A stretch of 14,006 nucleotides of DNA from Candidatus Sumerlaeota bacterium. Lineage in GTDB: Bacteria; Sumerlaeota; Sumerlaeia; MWCT01. This document shows positions 5,370-13,247 of this stretch, one piece after another (position 1 is the first letter of the stretch; every line of letters starts with the position of its first letter). The notes under the pieces were generated by a model. That model was not told where the DNA came from, did not search any database, and saw only the letters and a list, made by a program, of their open reading frames with translations. The stretch covers positions 1-14,006 of the forward strand of contig JAPLSR010000379.1 in NCBI GenBank assembly GCA_026398545.1. The letters are read 5' to 3'. The position numbers and the translations under genes were made by a program.

Positions 5370-6392
5370 TCAATACCCCTGAGGATGGGCGGTGTGCCAT
5401 TGCCAGGCGCTGGAGATGATGTCTTCAAGGCGGGGATGGCGCGGCTGCCAGCCGAGAATTTTTTTGATTTTATCCGAGGAGGCCACCAGAACAGCGGGGT
5501 CTCCCGCCCGCCGCGCTCCCATCTGAACGGGGACTTCTTTTCCCGTCACCCGCCGCGCCACATCTATCACCTCAAGGACGGAAAATCCCTTTCCGTTCCC
5601 AAGATTAAATACATCCGTCGCCCCGCCGCCCTCCAAGTATTTCAGGGCAAGTAGATGCGCCTCTGCCAGGTCCTGCACATGGATGTAATCCCGGATGCAG
5701 GTGCCGTCCGGGGTGGGATAATCACTGCCATAGACACAAATGGCATCGCGTCTCCCTGCCGCCGCCTGCAGAACAAGTGGGATAAGGTGAGTTTCGGGAT
5801 TGTGAGCCTCCCCGCATCGCTCCGTGGCTCCCGCCGCATTAAAATATCGTATAGAAATTGACCGGAGATTGCTGACTTTTGCCGTATCCCATAAAAGCCA
5901 CTCAAAGGCGAGTTTTGTATTACCATAGGGATTGGTGGGAAAAGTGGAGGCATCCTCAAGGATGGGGACGGATATTGCGCAACCAGGGCTGGAAAGGCGC
6001 ACCTGAATTGGCTCGCCATAAACCGACGCTGTGGATGAGAAGATAAAATATCTTACATCCGCCGCAAGGACTGCCCTCAGGAGCGCCACTCCCTTCGCTA
6101 CATTATTCTCGTAATAAAGGAGCGGCTTCTCCACGGACTCTCCGACAAGGCTCAGGGCGGAAAAGTGCATGACCGCGGAGCAGTTATATTTCTGCAAAGT
6201 CTCTTTCAGGAGGGTCTCATCACCATGGTCACCCTGGACAAAAATCGCATCCTCAGGCACGGCAGACCGGTGACCCAGGGATAGATTATCATACACGCAT
6301 ACCCTCCGGTCAGCCGTAAGAAGCGCCTCAACAACAATGCTCCCGATATATCCAGCCCCGCCAATGACGCAGACACAAGGTTTCGCACTCAT
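5370..6392 (-). CDS. galE: UDP-glucose 4-epimerase
   Basis: A 340-residue extended short-chain dehydrogenase that interconverts UDP-glucose and UDP-galactose (or the N-acetyl forms), feeding surface polysaccharide or galactose use in the cytoplasm. Visible motifs are the NAD-binding GGAGYIG (11-17), MHFSALSLVGESV (75-87), FSSTASVYGEP (118-128), the catalytic NPYGNTK with Tyr156 and Lys160, RYFNAAGA (182-189) and DYIHVQDLAEAH. GAGG before the ATG is a usable ribosome site. It follows lptD on the same strand after a 101-base gap filled with dispersed repeat, so co-transcription is possible. Oddity: between GEP and the usual PIxED there are about 11 extra residues (129-142), overlapping a stretch matching the genome's dispersed repeat. 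HFSA replaces the commoner HFAA. The function is confident. Confidence 0.95.
   Translation of the reverse strand: MSAKPCVCVIGGAGYIGSIVVEALLTADRRVCVYDNLSLGHRSAVPEDAIFVQGDHGDETLLKETLQKYNCSAVMHFSALSLVGESVEKPLLYYENNVAKGVALLRAVLAADVRYFIFSSTASVYGEPIQVRLSSPGCAISVPILEDASTFPTNPYGNTKLAFEWLLWDTAKVSNLRSISIRYFNAAGATERCGEAHNPETHLIPLVLQAAAGRRDAICVYGSDYPTPDGTCIRDYIHVQDLAEAHLLALKYLEGGGATDVFNLGNGKGFSVLEVIDVARRVTGKEVPVQMGARRAGDPAVLVASSDKIKKILGWQPRHPRLEDIISSAWQWHTAHPQGY
5977..5997 (+). repeat. Repeat-related insert inside galE
   Basis: GCGCAACCAGGGCTGGAAAGG matches positions 12577-12598 inside dapF at 19 of 22 aligned positions with one gap (GCGCAA and GGCTGGAAAGG are identical). In GalE it encodes residues 132-139, inside the segment that is extra compared with typical GalE proteins. 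Confidence 0.5.
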
Positions 6393-6428
6393 GATTTCCT
6401 CGTCCGCGCTCCGTCGTCAAAGCTATGG

Positions 6429-6462
6429 CCCGGCCTTCGCAGCCGCTTCGGCGGAGTTGGCA
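6429..6462 (-). repeat. Dispersed repeat copy in the lptD-galE gap
   Basis: On the minus strand the copy reads GCCAACTCCGCCGAAGCG followed by GCTGCGAAGGCCGGG, matching the other copies in both arms. Just before it, ATCCGCCTCTGGTCGCC (6485 downward) looks like a further partial unit, so most of the gap between lptD and galE is made of this repeat. Confidence 0.6.
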
Positions 6463-6493
6463 GCGTTGGCGACCAGAGGCGGATGTGGATGAA

Positions 6494-9340
6494 CTAATCT
6501 CCAACGCGGATGGGCTGCGCCACCTCTCCTGACATCTCCGCCTCTTTCAACACATCTGCCAGGGTGCTGATGCTTGGCGCGCCAAATCTCGGAGCAACCC
6601 TTCTGTAAGGCGTCTTCAGTTCAATATTAAACTTCACATCCAGATTCGCCTTGTTCTTCTCGTTATAATACTCCTTTTCAATGTCCCGCTCAAGCCCCAC
6701 CTGGAGCGAGGCAATGAAGTCATGCAGGTCTCGTTTGATTATGAGCCAGACCTCTGAGATGCCGCTCCCTTGCATGTAATTTCGGTATTCAACTGTCGTC
6801 TCCACCACATATTTCGGTCCAATCCTCCCGCCAAGCGTCCCCCTCACGCTGAAGTTAGTGCCATATTCCTCAAAATTATATTCATACATGAGATGTCTCC
6901 CGGTATTTAACGCCATGTGACCCGAGGCGGTAAGGCGAGCCCACCACAACTTGCTAAGAGGGATATACTGGGTGTTCAGCACACCCCAGACAAAGTCCTG
7001 GGTACCTGACCACGGGTCGGTGCGGTCATACACCTGCCGACCGGTGTAACGCATGGAGGTGTTAAATGTGAACGTCTTGGCATTGTTCGTGTAATTCATG
7101 CCAATGCCAACATAATAGAGCTCCTCGTTGGGATAGATATCCTTTCCGCTCTGGAGGTTGTATCCCCCGCTGAGGTATGCGCTCATGTTGGGATATCTCA
7201 GGAAGTAGTTAAGTCCGGCGCGAAGCCAATGCTCGGGGAGGCGGAAATTGTAAAGGTCATGACGAGCCAGGACATCGCCGAGGGATTCATAAAATTCTCC
7301 AAGCGAGTCCTTTGTCCCGATGCGGTAGTCATATCGAATCCAGGCGTGCAGATAGTCCGTCAGGCGGGCATAGAAATATAACTTGGCGTCCGCATAAAGG
7401 TAATAATTCCTGACATCATCAAGACTCCGGTGGCGCCATTCTGCGAGCTCCTCCGGTGTGGTAACCAGTTTGCCATGGTTATCATAATGCCGCCGCCCGA
7501 CGAGGAATGTGTCCTCGTCAAGAAAGGTCAGTCCACCCATGTGTTCAGGCATGTTATAGGGAAAGGTGGTCGCTTTTGGAAATTCATAATTGAAATCAGA
7601 ATCCTCCCTGTCCGTAAAGGCGGCGCCAACTCCGAGTCGTGCCGTCAGGGTATAGCGGGAACCCAATTTCCAGCGATAGAGAAGCCCCTGATAGACATCG
7701 ACCCCGCGCACCCATGCGTCATCTTTTTCGCTTACCGTGTTCAGTCCTTTATCCAGATTGTTAAAGATATTTATATCAGTATAGGTATAAAGAGGGATGG
7801 AGCCAAGTTTCAGGTAATTGGTGGAGAAGGTGAACTGGGGGAGCTTCTCGGAGACCTTGCCATATCTGTTGCGTGGAAATCCCTCATAATATTTAATCCT
7901 TTCTCTGCCGTATGGGTCAATGTTGAAATCCCTGTCATTGTCAAGTGGGTCAGCGAAATTTGTCACGCGGTCGCGCCCGATGCGGTTGCGCAGCTGAAAT
8001 AACAGTCGTCCGATATAGTCATCCGAGCGATAGGTCAGGGCGCCGCGGATATTGCGCTCCGGCACACGCTTCCTATCGATAGTATTGAAGCGGTCAAGGA
8101 GGTCATAATAGATGTCCGGGTCGCTCATCTCATCAATATCCAGCTGGAGATAGATTTCATCCGTAAGCTGGCTCCTGTGGCGGATACGCCCGATCCATCT
8201 TGTATATGTGTCATCCTCCTCAATGCGGTGTGGGGATGAATAATCAGTCACCTTGAACTTTCTGTCATTGATGCGGTAAAGTTCGACACTGCCCTTGTGC
8301 TGGTCATAATTGAATGAATAATCATACTTTGTACCGTATCCGATGCCGCGTTTGGTGAAGAAATCCACATGGGCGTAAAGACTGCCCTTGCTGCGGGGAA
8401 CCCAGACCTTATCCTTTCTTATATCCTCCTTGCTCATATCCTCCTTGCCGATGGCGGGCTCGTATTCCCCATGATGAAACTCATAACCCAAACTCAAGTA
8501 TGCCCCCAACCTTGAGTTGTAACCCAGCTGGAATGACCAGGGGGATACCTCCACAAGTGAACCGGTATAAGCAGGCAGATAAAAGACCGGGATTTCCCAG
8601 AGATAAAATGTGGCATCACGTATGAAGATGCGGTCATTGGCATAAAGGAGTATCTCCTTGCCCTGGATGCGGTAATGCGGGAGCGGGAAGTCGCACGTGG
8701 TGAAAGAGGATTTTCTGAAGAGCGCCTCGCGAGGTTGATGCGCCTCAGTCTGGTCAAGTAACTCAAATGTCGGCACATCCTTTTCCTTCGGGTCGCTGTG
8801 GATATAAATATCCTTGTGGTGTCCGCTGGCGCCATAGGCGTATCCCCGCCCCTTATCCAGACTGAACCAGAGGGAGTCCGCCTTGTATTCATCCCCCTTT
8901 TGCCGCAGGATGACATTCCCGTAAGCCTGAACCTCATTCAGGCGGACGTCATAGATGAGCCGGTCTGCCTCAAGATAAACATCCCTGTACCAAACCCTGG
9001 TGCGCGTGCGCCCATAGATGAAGTTGCTCTCCTCGTCATAATCCAGATATTTATCCGACGTGATGCGCAGGGGTAGTTGACCGGCGGCTGCGCCGGGAGG
9101 AACGATAGTCTTTTCATTGGCGGGCAGGGGAGTTGGAGAGGCGGCTTGAGATGGAGATATTAACATATCTCGGTTCTGAGTGGCAAAGATGGCGTCCCGT
9201 CTGGATACTTTATCAGCGCCGGACCCCTGCACAGTCAAACATGAAAAAACAAAAAGGAGGCAACCGATGACAAGCCGACTCCGCCAAAGCACTAGCGACG
9301 GCTGGACCGGATATCCGGTTTTTCTGAAGGCAACGGTCAT
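6494..9340 (-). CDS. lptD: LPS-assembly outer membrane protein LptD (OstA-like)
   Basis: A 948-residue outer membrane protein that would receive lipopolysaccharide from the Lpt bridge and insert it into the outer leaflet. A signal-peptide core is at about 24-42 (VIGCLLFVFSCLTVQGSGA), then a Pro/Ala-rich linker. An OstA/LptA-like beta-jellyroll spans roughly 92-190 (LRITSDKYLDYDEESNFIYG, VYLEADRLIYD, VQAYGNVILRQKGD). The family block FTTCDFPLPHYRI (213-225) and IPVFYLPAY (250-258) follow, then a long aromatic-rich region of alternating strands typical of the barrel. It is longer than the usual roughly 780 residues. GAGG before the ATG overlaps the lptF/G stop, 9 bases upstream, so the two are coupled. 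Residues 9-23 are encoded by a dispersed repeat, giving an unusually long stretch before the signal core. The call is confident. Confidence 0.92.
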   Translation of the reverse strand: MTVAFRKTGYPVQPSLVLWRSRLVIGCLLFVFSCLTVQGSGADKVSRRDAIFATQNRDMLISPSQAASPTPLPANEKTIVPPGAAAGQLPLRITSDKYLDYDEESNFIYGRTRTRVWYRDVYLEADRLIYDVRLNEVQAYGNVILRQKGDEYKADSLWFSLDKGRGYAYGASGHHKDIYIHSDPKEKDVPTFELLDQTEAHQPREALFRKSSFTTCDFPLPHYRIQGKEILLYANDRIFIRDATFYLWEIPVFYLPAYTGSLVEVSPWSFQLGYNSRLGAYLSLGYEFHHGEYEPAIGKEDMSKEDIRKDKVWVPRSKGSLYAHVDFFTKRGIGYGTKYDYSFNYDQHKGSVELYRINDRKFKVTDYSSPHRIEEDDTYTRWIGRIRHRSQLTDEIYLQLDIDEMSDPDIYYDLLDRFNTIDRKRVPERNIRGALTYRSDDYIGRLLFQLRNRIGRDRVTNFADPLDNDRDFNIDPYGRERIKYYEGFPRNRYGKVSEKLPQFTFSTNYLKLGSIPLYTYTDINIFNNLDKGLNTVSEKDDAWVRGVDVYQGLLYRWKLGSRYTLTARLGVGAAFTDREDSDFNYEFPKATTFPYNMPEHMGGLTFLDEDTFLVGRRHYDNHGKLVTTPEELAEWRHRSLDDVRNYYLYADAKLYFYARLTDYLHAWIRYDYRIGTKDSLGEFYESLGDVLARHDLYNFRLPEHWLRAGLNYFLRYPNMSAYLSGGYNLQSGKDIYPNEELYYVGIGMNYTNNAKTFTFNTSMRYTGRQVYDRTDPWSGTQDFVWGVLNTQYIPLSKLWWARLTASGHMALNTGRHLMYEYNFEEYGTNFSVRGTLGGRIGPKYVVETTVEYRNYMQGSGISEVWLIIKRDLHDFIASLQVGLERDIEKEYYNEKNKANLDVKFNIELKTPYRRVAPRFGAPSISTLADVLKEAEMSGEVAQPIRVGD
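9274..9316 (+). repeat. Dispersed repeat copy inside lptD, signal-peptide region
   Basis: GCCGACTCCGCCAAAGC at 9274-9290 and GCGACGGCTGGA at 9295-9306 are identical to the copy in dapF; over 43 bases 37 are identical. It is antisense to lptD and its reverse complement encodes residues 9-23 (GYPVQPSLVLWRSRL) without a stop or frame change. Confidence 0.75.
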
Positions 9341-9349
9341 TTGCGTTCC

Positions 9350-10507
9350 TCATTTCAACGTCTGGAAATAAATCAGGACGCAACCAATACTCCCAAGCAA
9401 AATATTGGGAGAAAAGATGGCAAAGGACGTCAGGGAATGATTCACCTCTCCCAAAGAAGCACCCCACTTCATAAGTAGATAATAAACAAAAAGCAAGCCA
9501 AAAGAGATGGCAAAGCCCGCTGATTTGCCAGAGGGACGGATATATACCGCCAGCGGCATGCCTATCAGAATTAAGGCAAGGCAGGCAAGGGGGTTGGAAA
9601 ACCTCTGCAATAACGCCACCCGGCTCTCATTGACCACCTTGCGGGAAACATACCCGTTCCTCTCAATATTCGCCATCAGCTCAGGAACTGTCATCTCCTT
9701 ATTCTTCTTCTGATACACACCATCCTTCATCCGGTGCATGGATGGACTCATGACACGCACCAGCTCCTTGAAGAATACGACATTATTCTGGGCGGGCTTC
9801 TCCCTGTCTAAGGGGTGGAGTGAGCCGTTGAAAAAGTGGAACTGGATTGCGCGGGTCTCCTTTTCAATAAGGATACGACCCCGTTCAGCAAGGAGGAGGG
9901 TCTCCACCCTGCGTTTTTGCTTTTCTTCCGCTTGCGCCCCCGTCCATTGCTGGGGATTTGCGACAATCTTCATGTGGATGTTTAAAAGGTCGCCGGTTTT
10001 GGGGTCTCGGGAGCCATAGTAAAAGGTGATATCATTATCCTCCGTTCCCATCTCGTCATAAAACCTGCCCGGACGCAATGTGTTGAAAAGCTGGAACTCT
10101 ATCTGGTAAAGATAATCCATGCTTTTCAGGTTCATATTGGGAAGGATGGAATAATTCAAGACCAGCATGAACATACTGATGAGAAACCCGGCGAAAATAA
10201 CCGGACGGAATATGGTCATGAGATGGATACCGCCGGTGCGTATGGCAAGGATTTCATTATCGGAGGCGAGCCGTCCAAAGGAGATGAGGACGCCCACAAG
10301 GACGGCGCAGGGGATGGTGAAAGAGAGGAGGGCGGGGAGGAGACACAGGGCGAATTTCCCCACTAAAGCGGTGTCAATACCCTCGCTCATGAGGATATCC
10401 GCAAGGCGGAAAATCTGGGTGATAAAAAGTATGAAGGTAAAAAAGAGGAGTCCAAGAAGCGTGGGACCCATCAGCTCGCGGAGGACATAGCGCTTTATAA
10501 TTAACAC
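9350..10507 (-). CDS. LptF/LptG-family LPS export permease
   Basis: A 385-residue inner membrane protein of the YjgP/YjgQ family, a subunit of the LptB2FG transporter that pulls lipopolysaccharide out of the inner membrane. Three N-terminal membrane segments (LLGLLFFTFILFITQIF, CLLPALLSFTIPCAVLVGVL, VIFAGFLISMFMLVLNYSILP), a periplasmic beta-jellyroll domain and three C-terminal segments (LACLALILIGMPLAVYI, ISFGLLFVYYLLMKWGASLG, LLGSIGCVLIYF) give the usual six-helix plan. I chose the GTG at 10507 because MLIIKRYVLREL is the family's normal start; a TTG at 10531 would add eight residues (MLFGVQQQ). It lies 9 bases before lptD. Only one permease is present, so its partner must be elsewhere; LptF versus LptG cannot be decided here. 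Confidence 0.92.
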   Translation of the reverse strand: MLIIKRYVLRELMGPTLLGLLFFTFILFITQIFRLADILMSEGIDTALVGKFALCLLPALLSFTIPCAVLVGVLISFGRLASDNEILAIRTGGIHLMTIFRPVIFAGFLISMFMLVLNYSILPNMNLKSMDYLYQIEFQLFNTLRPGRFYDEMGTEDNDITFYYGSRDPKTGDLLNIHMKIVANPQQWTGAQAEEKQKRRVETLLLAERGRILIEKETRAIQFHFFNGSLHPLDREKPAQNNVVFFKELVRVMSPSMHRMKDGVYQKKNKEMTVPELMANIERNGYVSRKVVNESRVALLQRFSNPLACLALILIGMPLAVYIRPSGKSAGFAISFGLLFVYYLLMKWGASLGEVNHSLTSFAIFSPNILLGSIGCVLIYFQTLK

Positions 10508-10576
10508 CTGTTGCTGAACCCCAAAAAGCAAAATTTACCGCATCAAACCCCGCTACAAATCATACAAATTTGCGCC

Positions 10577-10605
10577 TATATCTCCCTTTCAACCACTCAT
10601 GTCAA
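10577..10605 (-). promoter_or_regulatory. Candidate promoter of lptF/G-lptD
   Basis: On the minus strand TTGACA (complement of 10600-10605) is followed after 17 bases by GATATA (complement of 10577-10582). The spacing resembles the TTGACAT-N13 elements at 2297 and 3390. The start would be near 10570, about 60 bases before the GTG. The -10 box is weak. Confidence 0.4.
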
Positions 10606-10653
10606 TGGGGATTTAAGTAAGTGAGACAAATTTTACCAATAAGCGATAATTTC

Positions 10654-10681
10654 TTGACCTTTCTGAACCCGCCCCTATATT
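10654..10681 (+). promoter_or_regulatory. Sigma70-type promoter of the pta operon
   Basis: TTGACC at 10654-10659 and TATATT at 10676-10681 are separated by 16 bases, a good -35/-10 pair. The predicted start near 10688 leaves a leader of about 74 bases before pta. It is back to back with the lptF/G promoter, so the 254-base gap serves both directions. Confidence 0.6.
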
Positions 10682-10761
10682 CTCCAGAACCACAGGTGTG
10701 TTGATTAAGGCGGTTGCTATACGCGCATTAAAAAATCACACATAAAAGGAGAGATACGGTC

Positions 10762-11769
10762 ATGGGAATTATGGACAGGATTATCGAGCGGGCGAAGGCG
10801 GACAGGAAAAAGGTCGTCCTTCCGGAATCTATCTATGAGGTGCGCACGGTCAAGGCGGGCGTTATCATCCAGCGTGAAGGCATCGCCGATGTCACCATGC
10901 TGGGCGACCCCGCAAAAATTAAGGATTCCGTCAAGGGTCTGAACATCTCCCTCGATGGCATCACAATTATTGACCATGAAAAGAGCAACCTCCTTGAACC
11001 CTTTGCCGAGACTTACCGCGAAATCCGCGCCAAGGAGAATCTCACAAAGGAGCAGGCAATTGCCCAGATGAAAGACCCCTTATATTTTGGCGCTATGATG
11101 GTGAAAAAGGGGCTTGTGGACGGCATGACCTGCGGGGCTTATAATACCTCGGCGAATGTCATGCGCGCCGCCATCAAGATTATCGGACCCAAAAAGGGCA
11201 TCAAGACCGTCTCCTCTTCCTTTTTGATGATTGTTCCGGATTGCCCATATGGCGCCGATGGCGCCTTCATTTATGCCGATTGCGCCACCGTGATTGACCC
11301 CAATGAGGAGCAACTGGCGGATATCGCCCTTGCGGCGGCGGATACGTGTCGGATGCTGATTGGCGTGGAGCCTTACGTGGCAATGCTCTCCTTCTCCACA
11401 TGCGGCAGTGCCAAACATGCCTTTGTGGATAAGATAGTTAATGCCACAAAGATTGTCAGGGAAAAGGCGCCTGACTTGAAGGTGGATGGCGAACTGCAGG
11501 GGGATTCTGCCCTGATAACCGCGGTGGGCGCCAAGAAATGCCCCGGAAGCCCCGTTGCAGGCAGGGCAAATGTTCTCATCTTCCCCGACATTAATGCGGG
11601 CAATATTGCCTACAAGCTGACACAGCGCCTTGCAAAGGCGGAAGCCGTCGGTCCTGTGGTTCAGGGGCTTGCCCTGCCCGTGAACGACCTTTCGCGAGGC
11701 TGTTCCACGGAGGATATCGTTCAGGTAACTGCCATCACGGCGATTGAAGCCCAGGCAATTCAGAAATAA
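10762..11769 (+). CDS. pta: Phosphate acetyltransferase
   Basis: A 335-residue short-form phosphotransacetylase that interconverts acetyl-CoA and acetyl phosphate in the cytoplasm, usually paired with acetate kinase to make ATP from acetyl-CoA. It matches the PTA_PTB family along its full length: MGIMDRIIERAKADRKKVVLPES at the start, then DPLYFGAMMVKKGLVDGMTCGA, SSSFLMIVP, FADCAT-like IYADCATVIDP, MLSFSTCGSAKH, VDGELQGDSAL, NVLIFPDINAGNIAYKLTQRLA and GPVVQGLALPVNDLSRGCS near the C-terminus. It lacks the extra N-terminal domain of long Pta proteins. AAAGGAG lies about 10 bases before the ATG. It opens an apparent operon with dapF 54 bases downstream. No acetate kinase gene is in the window. 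Confidence 0.96.
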   Translation: MGIMDRIIERAKADRKKVVLPESIYEVRTVKAGVIIQREGIADVTMLGDPAKIKDSVKGLNISLDGITIIDHEKSNLLEPFAETYREIRAKENLTKEQAIAQMKDPLYFGAMMVKKGLVDGMTCGAYNTSANVMRAAIKIIGPKKGIKTVSSSFLMIVPDCPYGADGAFIYADCATVIDPNEEQLADIALAAADTCRMLIGVEPYVAMLSFSTCGSAKHAFVDKIVNATKIVREKAPDLKVDGELQGDSALITAVGAKKCPGSPVAGRANVLIFPDINAGNIAYKLTQRLAKAEAVGPVVQGLALPVNDLSRGCSTEDIVQVTAITAIEAQAIQK

Positions 11770-11823
11770 AACTGTGCGCCAATATCATCCATACGGTGCC
11801 TGACATCATTTCGGGAGGGTTGC

Positions 11824-12672
11824 TTGAAGACACAATTCTGGAAATTATCGGGCGGCGGGAACGATTTTATCTGCTTTGACAACAGGGACGGCACTTTGCC
11901 GGAATCCATGAAAAGCCGCCTTGCCGCCACGCTTTGCCGGAGGGGGCACTCCATCGGCGCGGATGGCCTCCTGTTTATCGAGTCTTCCCCGCGCGCGGAC
12001 TTCATCATGCGCATCTTTAACCCCGACGGCTGGGAGGCTGAAACCTGCGGCAACGCCTCGCGATGCGTTGCATTACTGACTTATAAACTTGGCATATCCC
12101 CCGCCGAGATGTCCTTTGAAACAAAGGCGGGGATTTATAAGGCACGGGTCACCGGCGAGTTCGCCTCCATCTCCATGACCGACCCCACTGACATGAGGCT
12201 GAACATCCCCTTTGAGGAAGAATGGTCACCGGCGCCGGTCGTCCACTTTATCAGAATAGGCGTACCGCATGTCGTGGCATTCGTGGAGAAACTTGAATCA
12301 ATGGATGTGCTCACTATTGGCAAACGGGTCAGAAGTCATCATGCGTTCCAGCCTGCCGGAGCCAATGTGAATTTTGCCACCCCCCGGAACAAAAACAATA
12401 TCGCGCTCCGCACTTATGAGCGTGGGGTGGAGAATGAGACTCTATCCTGCGGAACGGGCTGCGCCGCCACGGCTATAATTGCGGGATATCTCGGTCTGGC
12501 GGATTCTCCCGTGCATATGCACACCCGCGGAGGAACAACCAATATCATCCATTTCCGCATGGCCGACTCCGCCAAAGCGCAAGCGACGGCTGGAAAGGAT
12601 ACGCATACAACCGAGCTTATCCTTGAAGGTGAGGCACACATCATCTTCAAGGGTGAAATAGATGTAGATTGA
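11824..12672 (+). CDS. dapF: Diaminopimelate epimerase
   Basis: A 282-residue cofactor-independent epimerase that converts LL- to meso-diaminopimelate for lysine and peptidoglycan. The start is a TTG at 11824, supported by GGGAGG five bases upstream and by the usual opening (FWKLSGGGNDFI, with Gly for the common Ala). The two catalytic cysteines are Cys75 in ETCGNASRCVA and Cys209 in LSCGTGCAA, and the paired segments IGADGLL, IFNPDGWEAE, NVNFA and YERGVENETLSCG are all there. Oddity: between IIHFRM and ELILEGEAHIIFKGEI near the C-terminus there are roughly 13 extra residues (247-260, ADSAKAQATAGKDT) encoded exactly by a dispersed repeat; the frame is kept and catalytic residues are untouched. 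It sits 11 bases before folK. Confidence 0.94.
   Translation: MKTQFWKLSGGGNDFICFDNRDGTLPESMKSRLAATLCRRGHSIGADGLLFIESSPRADFIMRIFNPDGWEAETCGNASRCVALLTYKLGISPAEMSFETKAGIYKARVTGEFASISMTDPTDMRLNIPFEEEWSPAPVVHFIRIGVPHVVAFVEKLESMDVLTIGKRVRSHHAFQPAGANVNFATPRNKNNIALRTYERGVENETLSCGTGCAATAIIAGYLGLADSPVHMHTRGGTTNIIHFRMADSAKAQATAGKDTHTTELILEGEAHIIFKGEIDVD
12562..12604 (+). repeat. Dispersed repeat copy inside dapF
   Basis: GCCGACTCCGCCAAAGC followed by GCAAGCGACGGCTGGA is the clearest member of the family and matches the lptD copy at 37 of 43 bases. It starts on a codon boundary (residue 247) and adds an Ala/Lys/Thr-rich segment missing from normal DapF proteins. Confidence 0.75.
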
Positions 12673-12683
12673 TAGGGTGTTTC

Positions 12684-13247
12684 ATGAACAGTGATAACTC
12701 GAAGATCCGCCGAAGTTCTAACGTAGGCGGAGGCGGCATTTATCTTGGCATCGGGGGAAATATCGGAGACCGTGAGTTAAATCTGACTCGCGCCCTTACG
12801 ATAATTTCCGCTCATCCGGATATGCGGCTCCTGCGAGTCTCCTCTTTTTATCGCACCTCGCCGTGGGGTGTAACAGAACAGCCCTGGTTCCTGAACGCCA
12901 TCTGCGAGATTGAGACAGTCCTCTACCCGGCGGCTCTCCTTGAAGAACTAAAAAGGATTGAGCGGATTCTTGGGCGCGAGAAATCCACCCCGCATTGGGG
13001 ACCACGCGCCATTGACTTAGATATCATACTTTTCCGAAGTATTGTAATGAGGACTCCGCTTTTGACAATACCCCACAAGCACTGCACGGAACGCCTGTTT
13101 GTCCTCATGCCGCTTGTTGAAATCGCCCCGTGTATTGTTCACCCTGAAACGGGGGTCTCTTTCAGAAATTATCTTGATGAATTACTGAAGACCCAACCGG
13201 AAGAGGCATGTTTGAAATACAATCAGATAGTGTTCAAAAAACCATAA
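12684..13247 (+). CDS. folK: 2-amino-4-hydroxy-6-hydroxymethyldihydropteridine pyrophosphokinase
   Basis: A 187-residue HPPK that transfers pyrophosphate from ATP to the pterin, a step in folate synthesis in the cytoplasm. The conserved order is present: IYLGIGGNIGDRE (19-31, with GGN for the common GSN), SSFYRTSPWG (53-62), QPWFLNA (66-72), the catalytic WGPRAIDLDIILF with Arg108, Asp111 and Asp113, and IPHKHCTERLFVLMPL. I chose the ATG at 12684, behind AGGG, over a TTG at 12669. Residues 1-18 are not part of the normal enzyme, which usually begins right at the IYLGxGSN strand; residues 7-18 are encoded by a dispersed repeat. Its last 40 bases overlap tsaE. Confidence 0.94.
   Translation: MNSDNSKIRRSSNVGGGGIYLGIGGNIGDRELNLTRALTIISAHPDMRLLRVSSFYRTSPWGVTEQPWFLNAICEIETVLYPAALLEELKRIERILGREKSTPHWGPRAIDLDIILFRSIVMRTPLLTIPHKHCTERLFVLMPLVEIAPCIVHPETGVSFRNYLDELLKTQPEEACLKYNQIVFKKP
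12704..12736 (+). repeat. Dispersed repeat copy inside the folK N-terminus
   Basis: GATCCGCCGAAG (12704-12715) and GTAGGCGGAGGCGG (12723-12736) carry the family core TCCGCCGAAG and an inverted GGCGGA arm. CCGCC and GGCGG can form a short hairpin. It encodes FolK residues 7-18, a stretch rich in Arg, Ser and Gly ahead of the conserved first strand. Confidence 0.6.

Noticed and set aside
5318..5392. Complete tRNA gene on the minus strand
   Set aside because: The 3' end looks tRNA-like, but the needed 5' acceptor GGGGTGG, D-arm and anticodon arm are absent upstream and the T-stem pairs at only two positions.
7430..8002. 190-residue plus-strand frame opposite lptD
   Set aside because: It is the antisense of the LptD beta-barrel region, has no family resemblance, and the minus-strand product is clearly the real protein.
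9880..9960. Another repeat insertion in the LptF/G periplasmic domain (shared GCGCAAGCG)
   Set aside because: Only a 9-base match to the dapF copy, without the flanking core, and no clear extra segment in the protein; too weak to claim.
10508..10531. TTG start at 10531 for the LptF/G permease
   Set aside because: The extra eight residues (MLFGVQQQ) precede the normal family start, and the TTG has no good ribosome site; the GTG at 10507 gives the expected N-terminus.
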